Assembly: GCA_902362805.1 (NCBI GenBank)
Contig: CABIXY010000001.1
Span: forward strand, 248,001-312,000
Source of the DNA: Eubacteriaceae bacterium
GTDB taxonomy: Bacteria > Bacillota > Clostridia > Peptostreptococcales > Anaerovoracaceae
DNA: 64,000 nucleotides
Direction: 5' to 3'
Shown: piece by piece, positions 7,703-16,247 of the stretch
Numbering within the stretch: the first letter of the stretch is position 1
Layout of the letters: every line of letters starts with the position of its first letter
Notes under the pieces: generated by a model
What the model was told of the DNA's origin: nothing
Seen by the model: the letters and a program-made list of their open reading frames with translations, nothing else
Database searches by the model: none
Program-made: the position numbers and the translations under genes

Positions 7703-8752
7703 ATGAAAAAAATGTGGAAAGGCAATCACGCCATTGCCGAGGCAGCGCTGAGAGCGGGCTGCCAGTTTTATGCAGGATATCCTATCACACCGCAGACAGA
7801 AGTGGGAGAATATCTATCCAGCAGAATGCCTGAACTTGGACGGACGTTCCTGCAGGCTGAAAATGAGATGTCCGCAGTCTATATGATCTTCGGTTCTTAT
7901 GCCTGCGGCATGCGATCCATGACCAGCTCCTCCGGTCCGGGATTTTCTCTGAAACAGGAAGGTATCGCATATATGTGTGCCAACAATTATCCGGCAGTCT
8001 TTGCCAACGTTCAGCGCTGGGGACCGGGACTGGGAACTCTCGACTCTGCGCAGACAGATTATCTGAGAGATACAAGAGGCGGAGGCAACGGCGATTACAG
8101 AGTCATCGTCTATGCGCCGAACAGCATTCAGGAAACCGTGGACCTGATGTACAATGCCTTTGACGTTGCTGAGAAGTATAGGAATCCGGTGGAGATTATG
8201 TCAGAAGCGGCACTCGGGCAGATGATGGAACCAGTCGCATTTCCTGAATTTAAAGAGAGAACGGAGGATCTGGGCTGGACCTTTGACGGCACCAACAGAC
8301 CGCATGGGAGAATTGAGAATCCGGAGAAGCCAGGCTTTGTAAGAAACAAGATCAAGACCATGGAAGAAAATGAGCAGCAGTGGGAGAGCTATATGGTAGA
8401 GGATGCAGAGTACATATTTGTGGCTTTCGGATTGCCATCAAGAACGACGAGAAACGCCGTAGAGCAGCTGAGAGCAAAGGGCGAGAAAGTGGGACTGATC
8501 AGACCAATTACCGTCTGGCCGTTCCCGGCAAAGGCCTTTGCAGAAGCTAAGGGAGATATCAAAGGTCTGATATCCGTAGAATCCACTGACGCAGGGCAGC
8601 TGATTGAAGACGTAGCCCTGACAGCAAAGAAGACGGGGCACGGAAATGCACCTGTATATGGATTATTCTCAGGCCAGAATATTCCAAAGACAAAAGAAAT
8701 CATTGAATACTTTGAGGGAATCAAAGCAGGACAGATCAAGGAGGTGTTCTAA
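7703..8752 (+). CDS. 2-oxoacid:ferredoxin oxidoreductase, alpha subunit (set 2; VorB-like)
   Basis: A 349-residue alpha subunit with GNHAIAEAALRAG near residue 7, AGYPITPQTEVGEY near 23 and SSGPGFSLKQEG near 75. It is closest in style to proteins annotated VorB (3-methyl-2-oxobutanoate oxidoreductase), but that label covers enzymes for branched-chain and aryl oxoacids. Being in one operon with an aromatic-type aminotransferase, an ADP-forming acyl-CoA synthetase and 4-hydroxyphenylacetate decarboxylase, 4-hydroxyphenylpyruvate is the inferred substrate. The start is set by GGAGGTG six bases before the ATG. It is directly adjacent to the beta gene. Confidence 0.87.
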   Translation: MKKMWKGNHAIAEAALRAGCQFYAGYPITPQTEVGEYLSSRMPELGRTFLQAENEMSAVYMIFGSYACGMRSMTSSSGPGFSLKQEGIAYMCANNYPAVFANVQRWGPGLGTLDSAQTDYLRDTRGGGNGDYRVIVYAPNSIQETVDLMYNAFDVAEKYRNPVEIMSEAALGQMMEPVAFPEFKERTEDLGWTFDGTNRPHGRIENPEKPGFVRNKIKTMEENEQQWESYMVEDAEYIFVAFGLPSRTTRNAVEQLRAKGEKVGLIRPITVWPFPAKAFAEAKGDIKGLISVESTDAGQLIEDVALTAKKTGHGNAPVYGLFSGQNIPKTKEIIEYFEGIKAGQIKEVF

Positions 8753-9490
8753 GTGGCAGTATTAACAACACCAAAAATGGTGAGCATTCCTAACTCATTT
8801 TGTGCAGGATGCGGGCATGGCCTCCTGAATCGTCTGATTGCGGAGGTAATTGAAGAGAACGGGTACGAGGACAAAACTATTGTTACTCTCGGCGTAGGCT
8901 GTTCTTGCAATATGAACCACAGCTGGAACGGAGACAAAATCCAGACGGCACACGGCAGAGGGGCCAGTACGGCAACGGGGATCAAGGTGGCAAGGCCGGA
9001 CATTTTATCCATCGCTTATCAGGGCGATGGCGACGCCTATGTTATCGGTCTCGCTGAAACGCTGAACGCAGCTTATAGAAATACCAACATTACCGTATTT
9101 GTCGTCAACAACAACAACTTCGCCATGACTGGCGGCCAGATGTCCTGGACCACCATGCCGGGACAGAAGACTACCACCAGCGAAGCGGGCAGAGACCCAG
9201 AGACGACGGGTTTTCCAATCAAAGTGCCTGAAATTGTTGCCGGCTTTGACCAAGTGGCTTATGTAGCCAGAGGGTCTGTACATAGTGCAAAGGAAATAAA
9301 CAATCTGAAAAAATATGTCAAGAACGCAATCGAAGCGCAGCTGCAGAACGAAGGATATTCACTAGTAGAGGTGCTGGCACCATGTCCGACCAACTGGGGC
9401 ATGAACTTGGAAAAATCCATCGCCTGGATGGAAAAGGAAGTTCTTCCGTATTATCAGGTTGGAGAATTGAGAGAAAGGACAGGGAAATAA
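8753..9490 (+). CDS. 2-oxoacid:ferredoxin oxidoreductase, beta subunit, TPP-binding (set 2)
   Basis: A 245-residue TPP-binding subunit beginning at GTG with AAGGAGG upstream and no gap after the alpha gene. It has FCAGCGHG near residue 16, GVGCSCNMNHSW near 44 and the TPP/Mg site GDGDAYVIGLAETLN near 90 with VNNNNFAMTGGQ near 115. The length fits short-form beta subunits of the VOR/IOR-like class. It catalyses TPP-dependent decarboxylation of the oxoacid. The gamma gene follows after two bases. Confidence 0.9.
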   Translation: MAVLTTPKMVSIPNSFCAGCGHGLLNRLIAEVIEENGYEDKTIVTLGVGCSCNMNHSWNGDKIQTAHGRGASTATGIKVARPDILSIAYQGDGDAYVIGLAETLNAAYRNTNITVFVVNNNNFAMTGGQMSWTTMPGQKTTTSEAGRDPETTGFPIKVPEIVAGFDQVAYVARGSVHSAKEINNLKKYVKNAIEAQLQNEGYSLVEVLAPCPTNWGMNLEKSIAWMEKEVLPYYQVGELRERTGK

Positions 9491-9492
9491 GT

Positions 9493-10023
9493 ATGGAAAT
9501 AGTATTTGCAGGTTTCGGAGGACAGGGAGTTCTCACTTCCGGATTAATCGTTTCAGAAATGGCCCTGCAGGAGGGTATGAATGTTACCTGGATGCCTGCT
9601 TATGGACCTACCATGCGAGGCGGCAAGGCATACAGCGTTGTAAAATATTCAGACGGTCCTCTGGGCGGTCCTGATATGGAAGACATGGATATTCTCGTAG
9701 CTATGAACCAGCCATCTCTGGAATACATGAAATACATGAAGGACGGCGGCTTAGTCATTATAAACAGTGACAATGTGGCAGATGATGTGGAAATCGATGA
9801 TAAATATGATTCCGTCAGGATTCCGTGCATGACATTGGCGCTCAAGGTGAATAACCCGAAAGCGGCAAACATCGTCGCAATTGGTGCCATGATTAAAAAA
9901 TGCGGGTTATTTGAGGAGGAAAAGGCAAAAGCTGCTCTGAAAAAAATCTTTGAAGAAAAAGGAAAAGGCAAATTCACGGCAGCAAATGAAGCAGCCTTTA
10001 TGGAAGGCTATCACGGCCTGTAA
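9493..10023 (+). CDS. 2-oxoacid:ferredoxin oxidoreductase, gamma subunit (set 2)
   Basis: A 176-residue gamma subunit with FAGFGGQGVLTSG near residue 5 and AYGPTMRGGKAY near 36. The ATG at 9493 lies two bases after the beta stop; upstream in-frame codons overlap the beta gene and give no gamma-like sequence. It completes the second four-subunit oxidoreductase. The following acyl-CoA synthetase starts 27 bases later with its own ribosome binding site, so the acyl-CoA product can be used for ATP formation. Confidence 0.88.
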   Translation: MEIVFAGFGGQGVLTSGLIVSEMALQEGMNVTWMPAYGPTMRGGKAYSVVKYSDGPLGGPDMEDMDILVAMNQPSLEYMKYMKDGGLVIINSDNVADDVEIDDKYDSVRIPCMTLALKVNNPKAANIVAIGAMIKKCGLFEEEKAKAALKKIFEEKGKGKFTAANEAAFMEGYHGL

Positions 10024-10050
10024 GCAGGGGCTTTGACGGAGGAACGAAAA

Positions 10051-12150
10051 ATGAATTTAGAAAAGCTAATCAAGCCAAAAAGCATTGCCGTTGTGGGAGT
10101 CAATGATAAGCCGGGCTTTGGCAGCGGAGCAGCAAAAGGTGCATTGGGAAGCCGCAATGCCGATCGTGCCTATTTTGTCCATCCAAAAAGAGAGGAACTG
10201 TTTGGCAAGAAATGTTATCCGTCCCTTTCTGATCTGCCAGAGGTTGTAGACTGTGCAGTACTCTGTACGCCCGCAAAGACGGTCAACGCTCTGGTAGAGG
10301 AAGCCGGCAGGTGCGGTATCGGCGCGGCCGTGGTCTTTGCCAGCGGGTTTTCAGAAGAAGGCACAGCGGAAGGAAAGCAGATGGAAGAAGAGCTGAAAGC
10401 GATTGCTCGCAAATATGATATCTGCGTTCTGGGACCCAACTGTTTCGGCATGCTCAACAACGTGGATAAAGTCAACATGTGGGGCGGCCATACTTTCTGG
10501 GACTTGGACGATGATTCCCATGGCATTGCCATCATCGCACAGAGCGGATTCATCTCGGCGGAGATTCTGAACACTGACTTTTTCAACGTATCCTATGCCA
10601 TCTCTTCCGGAAATGGAAACATCGTCACCTTGGAAGACTTCATGGAATTTGTCATAGAAGACGAAAGCGTATCGGTGGCAGCCATTTACCTGGAAGGTGT
10701 CAGAGATTCCGAGAGATTTATCTCCTCTCTGAAGAGAGCGGCAGAAATCAGAAAACCGGTCATCATCCTCAAGTCGGGCAGATCAGTCAAGGGAGCCATC
10801 TCAGCAGCCTCTCATACCGGCAGCATGGCTGGTTCCAACCAGTCCTATATGAGCATCTTTGAGAAATACGGCGTCATCGTGGCGGACACTTTAGAGGAAT
10901 TCATGTGTCTGGCCCAGACGGTCAGCGTGCTGGATGGCACCTTCCCGACGAAAAAGGAATATGCGGTCATCAGCTTCTCAGGCGGTGAAAGTACGCTCAG
11001 TGCAGATATTGCCGAGGAAATGGGTGTGGAACTGGCGGAGATTGCGGAGGAGACAAAGGTAGAGATGAAGAAATACATTCCGGACTTTGCTCAGGCAAAG
11101 AATCCGTTGGATGCGACCACCTCTCTTTTCCGCGATGACGAAAAGACCATCGGCCTGTTGAAGGCCCTCAACGACGATCCGGCTGTCGGCGCCATCACCG
11201 TCGGCACCAACATCAAAAAGGACTTCGACGATACGACAGCTTCCCTGTGCGGAGCTATTGCCAAGGCAAAAGCGAGAGGTGTAAAGAAACCGGTACTGGC
11301 GATTCCTTCCTTAGAGGGTTACCGTTTCCGTGAGTCGAGAAAGATTTTGGAAGATGCGGGCGTACCGCTGATGTCCTCCATGGGAACCTCTTTCCAGGCC
11401 CTTGCCAAGCTGGCGAAATTCGCAGAATACGACTACAAGGAAAGGACTTTAGAAAGTGCCGTGCCAGGAACCCACGGAGAAAAGACCGTGGCCCTGTCGG
11501 AGTTCGACTCCAAGGCGGAGATGAAAGCCTACGGCGTTCCCGTTCCGGCTCAGGTCATCGCCAGGACGGAAGAAAAGCTGATAGACGCTGTGAAAGTGAT
11601 GAATTTTCCGCTGGTCATGAAGATCAATTCCTCGGAAATCCTTCATAAGACCGACGCCGGCGGTGTAAAACTCAACATTATGAGTGAGGAAGAGGCGTTG
11701 GCAGCAAGCAAGGAGATTTACGCTAATGTTGCAAAGTCGATGCCAGGTGCTTCCACGGACGGAATTCTGGTTCAGGAAATGGCGCCTGCTGGCGTAGAAA
11801 TCATCATCGGCGTGACCAACGACAAGCAATTTGGCCCGATGCTCCTGGTGGGCCTGGGCGGCGTGTTTGTAGAAGTATTCAAGGATGCAGCACTTTATCC
11901 GGCGCCATTATCCAAGAACGAGGCGCTGAATATGCTCAAACAGCTGAAATCCTTCAAGATGCTCACAGGCTATCGCGGATCAAAGCCGTGCGACATCGAA
12001 GCGCTGACAGACATGATGGTCAAAATTGCTGACTACGCATACAAGCACAAGGATGAAGTCAAAGAGATGGATCTCAACCCTGTATTCGTATATCCAGAGG
12101 GTGAAGGCGTCTGTGCAGTAGATGCTTTGATCGTAAAATACACCGATTAG
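10051..12150 (+). CDS. acd: ADP-forming acyl-CoA synthetase (alpha-beta fusion)
   Basis: A 699-residue fusion of the alpha and beta parts of ADP-forming acetate-CoA ligase. The N-terminal CoA-binding domain begins IKPKSIAVVGVND. Succinyl-CoA-ligase-like domains follow, with the ASHTGSMAG active-site histidine motif near residue 255. A C-terminal ATP-grasp half begins near residue 480 with LVMKINSSEILHKTDAGGV, which carries the second conserved histidine. The enzyme converts acyl-CoA, ADP and phosphate to the free acid, CoA and ATP. After an oxoacid:ferredoxin oxidoreductase, this is the classic substrate-level step of archaeal amino-acid fermentation. Here the likely acid is 4-hydroxyphenylacetate. 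The start is set by GGAGG eight bases upstream. Confidence 0.9.
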   Translation: MNLEKLIKPKSIAVVGVNDKPGFGSGAAKGALGSRNADRAYFVHPKREELFGKKCYPSLSDLPEVVDCAVLCTPAKTVNALVEEAGRCGIGAAVVFASGFSEEGTAEGKQMEEELKAIARKYDICVLGPNCFGMLNNVDKVNMWGGHTFWDLDDDSHGIAIIAQSGFISAEILNTDFFNVSYAISSGNGNIVTLEDFMEFVIEDESVSVAAIYLEGVRDSERFISSLKRAAEIRKPVIILKSGRSVKGAISAASHTGSMAGSNQSYMSIFEKYGVIVADTLEEFMCLAQTVSVLDGTFPTKKEYAVISFSGGESTLSADIAEEMGVELAEIAEETKVEMKKYIPDFAQAKNPLDATTSLFRDDEKTIGLLKALNDDPAVGAITVGTNIKKDFDDTTASLCGAIAKAKARGVKKPVLAIPSLEGYRFRESRKILEDAGVPLMSSMGTSFQALAKLAKFAEYDYKERTLESAVPGTHGEKTVALSEFDSKAEMKAYGVPVPAQVIARTEEKLIDAVKVMNFPLVMKINSSEILHKTDAGGVKLNIMSEEEALAASKEIYANVAKSMPGASTDGILVQEMAPAGVEIIIGVTNDKQFGPMLLVGLGGVFVEVFKDAALYPAPLSKNEALNMLKQLKSFKMLTGYRGSKPCDIEALTDMMVKIADYAYKHKDEVKEMDLNPVFVYPEGEGVCAVDALIVKYTD

Positions 12151-12161
12151 GAGGGTGAAAA

Positions 12162-13415
12162 ATGGCAGTAAAAACAATGACCGCTACCCATGCAACCGGT
12201 AAAGGCAAACCGGACGCAAGCTTCAGTTCTGCTGGCAAGGGAAAAGTGGCAATCGCTAAATATGGAAAAGAAAAAGTAGTGGATGCCACCTTAGGCGTCC
12301 TGAAGGATGACAATGGCGACTTTTTGACGCTGAAGGGCGTAGAAAAGATCTATCGGAACCTTCCCGGCAATGAGTTGATGGACTACGCGCCCATTGAAGG
12401 ACTGCGCGATTTCCTCGATGCCGCAACAGAGTGCATCTTTCAGGGACATCAGCCGAAGAACACCTTTACTTCTGCCGTGGCAACCCCGGGAGGAACAGGC
12501 GGCATACACCATATGATCTTCAACTATGTGGAAAAGGGCGAAACATTCCTGATTCCAGAGTGGCATTGGGGTCCTTATAGAGAAATCGCCACAGAGGTCG
12601 AAAAAAAGTGGGAACTCTATCAGATGTTCGATGAAAAGGGAGATTTTACTCTAAAGGACTTGAAAGAGAAAGCCATGAAACTTCTTGAAACCCAGGACAG
12701 CATCATGACCATCTTCAACACACCTGCCCATAACCCGTCCGGTTATACCATGACTGACGAAGACTGGCAGGAAATCATGGATTTTTATAAAGAGTGCGCC
12801 AAAGACGAGAGCAAGAAAATTATCGTCATCTGGGATATGGCCTATATAGACTACGCCGGAGATCCCGACGAGCTGCGGACCTTTATGAAGGCTTTCGAGG
12901 ATATGCCGGAGAACATTCTCGTCGCCATCGCTTACAGTATGTCAAAGTCCTTCTTGATTTACGGAATGCGGTCAGGTGCCCTGGCGTGTCTGACTTCAGC
13001 AAAGCACATTGCCGATGAGTTCGAACAGGTGAATACTTATTCCAATAGGGCGACCTGGTCAAACGGCTCACGGGGCGCACAGCGGTTACTTGCAGAAATT
13101 GTAAAGAACCCGGCGCTGAAAAAAGAAATTGATGAAGAACGCCTGCAGTACAAGGTAATGCTCGAAAAACGAGCGGCTATCTTTGTAAAAGAGGCTGCGG
13201 AGGTCGGACTTAACATTCTGCCTTACAAATCCGGTTTCTTCATCACATTACCGGCAAAGGATTCAGCAGCACTTGCTGAAAAACTTGCAGAAGACAACAT
13301 CTTTGTTATCCCCCTTGCGAAAGCAATCCGTTTTGCCATCAGTGCAGTACCGACTTTCCAGGTGCCGGGTTTAGCAAAGAGGGTCAAGGACGTATTTGCA
13401 GGGCACGAGGTGTAG
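12162..13415 (+). CDS. PLP-dependent aminotransferase, aromatic type (class I/II)
   Basis: A 417-residue fold-type-I aminotransferase. Visible landmarks are the phosphate-binding GGTGGIHH near residue 110, NTPAHNPSG near 187 with the substrate-binding asparagine, WDMAYIDY near 224 with the cofactor aspartate and tyrosine, and the Schiff-base lysine K262 in YSMSKSFLIYGMR. The layout is that of TyrB/AspC-like enzymes. Placed 11 bases after the acyl-CoA synthetase, it would convert tyrosine (or Phe/Trp) to the aryl-pyruvate used by the oxidoreductase. AGGAGGG precedes the ATG. Amino donor and acceptor specificity cannot be read from the sequence. Confidence 0.85.
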   Translation: MAVKTMTATHATGKGKPDASFSSAGKGKVAIAKYGKEKVVDATLGVLKDDNGDFLTLKGVEKIYRNLPGNELMDYAPIEGLRDFLDAATECIFQGHQPKNTFTSAVATPGGTGGIHHMIFNYVEKGETFLIPEWHWGPYREIATEVEKKWELYQMFDEKGDFTLKDLKEKAMKLLETQDSIMTIFNTPAHNPSGYTMTDEDWQEIMDFYKECAKDESKKIIVIWDMAYIDYAGDPDELRTFMKAFEDMPENILVAIAYSMSKSFLIYGMRSGALACLTSAKHIADEFEQVNTYSNRATWSNGSRGAQRLLAEIVKNPALKKEIDEERLQYKVMLEKRAAIFVKEAAEVGLNILPYKSGFFITLPAKDSAALAEKLAEDNIFVIPLAKAIRFAISAVPTFQVPGLAKRVKDVFAGHEV

Positions 13416-13481
13416 TCCGGCAAATAGGTTTTAGAACAGAGAATCGAAGCAGTTATTGTTATGATACGAGAGGAGAAGAAA

Positions 13482-14912
13482 ATGGAACATAAAAATTACA
13501 TACTCGTAGTAGCTGCAATTTATCTGTTAGTGCTTCTTGGAATCGGTTTCTGGGCAAAAAGAAGAGCAAAAAAAGTAAATGACTATCTAGTAGCTGGTAG
13601 AAAATTAGGACTACTGATGACAGCCTGCACAATTGCAGCAGTACAAATTGGATCAGGTGTAGTTGTCGGAGGCGCCACCACAGGTGCCGACTCTGGCGTA
13701 TGGCCGGGCATGTATTATGCGCTGGGATGCGGTCTGGGATGCATTTTCTCAGGTCTGTTTATCGCAGCAAAGATGAGGGCGGCAGAAGCAGTCGTTCCGA
13801 TGGATTATTTTGAACTGCGTTACGGCAACAAAAAGCTGGTCCGCGCATGGGCCTGGTTCAGCAACGTACCGTCCATGCTGGGAATCTTCGTGGCACAGCT
13901 GCTGGCATGCGGAAGTATTTTATCCGCATTCGGAATCCCGTTCTGGCTGGGCGTCGTCGTATGCGCAGGCGTCATTCTGATTTACAGCTCCATGGGCGGC
14001 ATGTGGTCTGTCGTGGTGGGCGATACGGTTCAGGTCATCATCATGATGATCGGCGTGCCGGTAGCCGCGATTACAGCCTTAGTGGCATTGACCAAAGCGG
14101 GCGTTTCTCCCTTTGAAGCGGTCTATGTGACCCCGTTCATCCCGAGCGGAATGTTCACCAAGTTCGTCTACATGATTTCACCGATGCTGGTATCCATCGC
14201 GGTATCTTACGATGCATTCTTAAGATATCAGTCGTCAAAAGACTGGCAGACCGCAAAATGGGGCTGCATCTGGGGCGGCGTCATCACCATCGTCATCGGC
14301 ACGCTGGCTTCGACTGTGGGAGCTGCAGGACGTATTCTGTTCCCGAACGTTGGAAGCGACGGAATCTTCGCTTATACCGTGGGCGAAATTCTCGGCCCGA
14401 TTATGGGTGCGATTGTCATCACTGCTGTTTTGGCAGCGGCGATGTCATCAGGTAACTGTCTGCTGCTGAGCATGGGCGCATCTTTCTCAAAGGATTTGTA
14501 TAACAAGGTGCTTCATCCGGAGTCAAAGCTGGAAGATCTTCCACACAGCAAAGCCATTGCAACGTGGACCATTATCATCGCAAGTATTCTGGGCGTACTG
14601 ATCACCTTTAAACTGACAAATATCCTGGACGCAATTATTTTGTTCAACTATCCGTATATGGGCAGTGTCATCATTCCGCTTTACTGTGCGGTGCTGTCCA
14701 AAGGCGCGACGCCAAAAGGCTGCTATGCCGGCATGATCACCGGTGCTATCGTGGGAATCATCTGCTTCCTGGCCGGATTGGGCATCTTCGGTTTCAATGC
14801 TGACATGGGATTGTTCGCGGCCTATGTAGTATCAGGTGTTACCATTGCTGCATTCAGTGCAAGGGATAAAAACAAATTCCCGATGGTCCAGCAGGATCAG
14901 CACGTCGCTTAG
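13482..14912 (+). CDS. Sodium:solute symporter (SSS family)
   Basis: A 476-residue membrane protein of the SSS (PutP/PanF-like, LeuT-fold) family with about 13 hydrophobic segments. Typical features are the KKVNDYLVAGRKLG loop near residue 30, followed by TM2 with AAVQIGSGVVVGGATTGA, and YSSMGGMWSVVVGD near 172. The start is the ATG at 13482 after GAGGAG; a further upstream ATG lies too close to that site. SSS carriers import amino acids or organic acids with Na+. Its place between the aminotransferase and the decarboxylase suggests uptake of the aromatic amino acid or a related acid; this is inference from context. Confidence 0.85.
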   Translation: MEHKNYILVVAAIYLLVLLGIGFWAKRRAKKVNDYLVAGRKLGLLMTACTIAAVQIGSGVVVGGATTGADSGVWPGMYYALGCGLGCIFSGLFIAAKMRAAEAVVPMDYFELRYGNKKLVRAWAWFSNVPSMLGIFVAQLLACGSILSAFGIPFWLGVVVCAGVILIYSSMGGMWSVVVGDTVQVIIMMIGVPVAAITALVALTKAGVSPFEAVYVTPFIPSGMFTKFVYMISPMLVSIAVSYDAFLRYQSSKDWQTAKWGCIWGGVITIVIGTLASTVGAAGRILFPNVGSDGIFAYTVGEILGPIMGAIVITAVLAAAMSSGNCLLLSMGASFSKDLYNKVLHPESKLEDLPHSKAIATWTIIIASILGVLITFKLTNILDAIILFNYPYMGSVIIPLYCAVLSKGATPKGCYAGMITGAIVGIICFLAGLGIFGFNADMGLFAAYVVSGVTIAAFSARDKNKFPMVQQDQHVA

Positions 14913-14943
14913 CAAGAAGTAAATCTATATCAGAAACAACTGG

Positions 14944-14976
14944 TGTCTGGCATTGCAAATACAGCGATGCCAGACA
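14944..14976 (+). other. Intercistronic stem-loop
   Basis: TGTCTGGCAT and ATGCCAGACA form a perfect 10-bp stem with a 13-base loop, 32 bases after the symporter stop. No T-tract follows, so it is more likely an mRNA-stability or processing element, or a weak attenuator, than a strong terminator. Downstream expression of the decarboxylase genes could be set apart from the upstream genes here. Confidence 0.5.
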
Positions 14977-15006
14977 TTATACAGTAATGAAAGATAGGAA
15001 ACGTAT

Positions 15007-16236
15007 ATGAAGAATAAAAAGATATTTTACGGCTGGCTGCTTTGCGGTGCAAGTCTTCTGATGCTCATGGGCGGTACCGGCATCGTGATCAATTCAGCGA
15101 GCCAGTTTTTAAAACCGGTGACAGAAGCCTTGGGCGTAACCAGAGGTCAGTTCTCGTTATACATCACTTTTGTTTCCGTATCGTCTATGGCTCTCAGCCC
15201 CTTCGTCGGTAAGATCTACACCAAATTCAGCCCGAGAATCGTCACCCTGGGCGGAGCGGTCTTCATGGCATTGGGCTGGATCTGCCTGTCTTGGGCCAAG
15301 AGCATCACCTTGTTCTACATACTGGGACTGGGCATCGGCATCGGTTCCACCCTATCCGGCATGATTGCGGTCAGCGTCATCATGAACAACTGGTTCCATA
15401 TGAGCAAGGGAACCGCCATCGGCATCGCTTCCACCGGCTCGGGCGTGGGCAGCATGTTGTTTAACCCTATTGCCAGCAAGCTGATCGTGGCACTTGGGTA
15501 TCAGGCGGCATACCGCTGGCTGGGCATTTTCTCCATTTTATGCCTGCTGCCGATGATTTTTCTCTACAGATATAAACCGGAAGACATTGGAATGAGAGCG
15601 CTTGGATCTGAACTGGCGGCAGAGGAGGGCGATGCAGTCAGCTACGCAGAGCCAGAGGGCATCATGCGAAGCGAGGCTGTAAAAATGCCAGTGCTGTGGG
15701 GTGTATGTTTTATCGCTTTCGCTCTGAGCGCCAGCTGTCAAGGCGTTTTTTCCCAGGCGCAGGCCTATTTTACAGATATCGGTTACAGCCCGGGAAAGGC
15801 AGCGGTGTTTGTCAGTCTGATCAGTCTGTCTATGGCTCTTTGCAAGGTGCTCTTTGGATTTCTCGACGATCACCTTGGAACAAGAAAAAATTATGTTATA
15901 ATGGTAATAGTATCCATAATTGGAATATTGCTGATGGAGCTTGCTAAAAATCAGGCAATTGTCTATTTGTCAGTCGTGGTATTTGGCTGTACTTTGGCTG
16001 CGACCTTTGTGCTTTGCCCGATGATCACGATCTTCACCTTTGGTCCGAAAGATTACGCCAGCATTTACGGTCTGGTCACGTTTTTTATCTTTCTGGGACC
16101 GGCAGTCGCACCGCCGCTTTCCGGCTTGATTTACGACATCAACGGCAGTTATACCCTGGCGTTTATCATATATGCACTGTTATTGGCTGCAGCCCTGGCA
16201 GTCGGAATCGTTATTTTAAAGAAGAAAAGATATTAG
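15007..16236 (+). CDS. MFS transporter, oxalate:formate antiporter (OFA) type
   Basis: A 409-residue major-facilitator protein with 12 predicted hydrophobic segments in two halves split by a charged loop near residues 195-220. The N terminus (KKIFYGWLLCGASLLMLMGG) and the RGQFSLYITFVSVSSMALSPFVGKIYTKFSPR stretch, given here only as a region near residues 46-77, are typical of the OxlT-like OFA group. These carriers exchange or co-transport mono- and dicarboxylates. Eleven bases separate it from hpdB, so 4-hydroxyphenylacetate or another aryl acid is a plausible substrate. Exchange coupled to decarboxylation would resemble OxlT logic, but that is only inference. Confidence 0.82.
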   Translation: MKNKKIFYGWLLCGASLLMLMGGTGIVINSASQFLKPVTEALGVTRGQFSLYITFVSVSSMALSPFVGKIYTKFSPRIVTLGGAVFMALGWICLSWAKSITLFYILGLGIGIGSTLSGMIAVSVIMNNWFHMSKGTAIGIASTGSGVGSMLFNPIASKLIVALGYQAAYRWLGIFSILCLLPMIFLYRYKPEDIGMRALGSELAAEEGDAVSYAEPEGIMRSEAVKMPVLWGVCFIAFALSASCQGVFSQAQAYFTDIGYSPGKAAVFVSLISLSMALCKVLFGFLDDHLGTRKNYVIMVIVSIIGILLMELAKNQAIVYLSVVVFGCTLAATFVLCPMITIFTFGPKDYASIYGLVTFFIFLGPAVAPPLSGLIYDINGSYTLAFIIYALLLAAALAVGIVILKKKRY

Positions 16237-16247
16237 GAGGGAAAAAT

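Noticed and set aside
16014..16247. Longer N-terminus for the glycyl radical enzyme
   Set aside because: The extra 78 codons lie antiphase within the MFS coding region, have no family similarity, and a strong ribosome site precedes the ATG at 16248.
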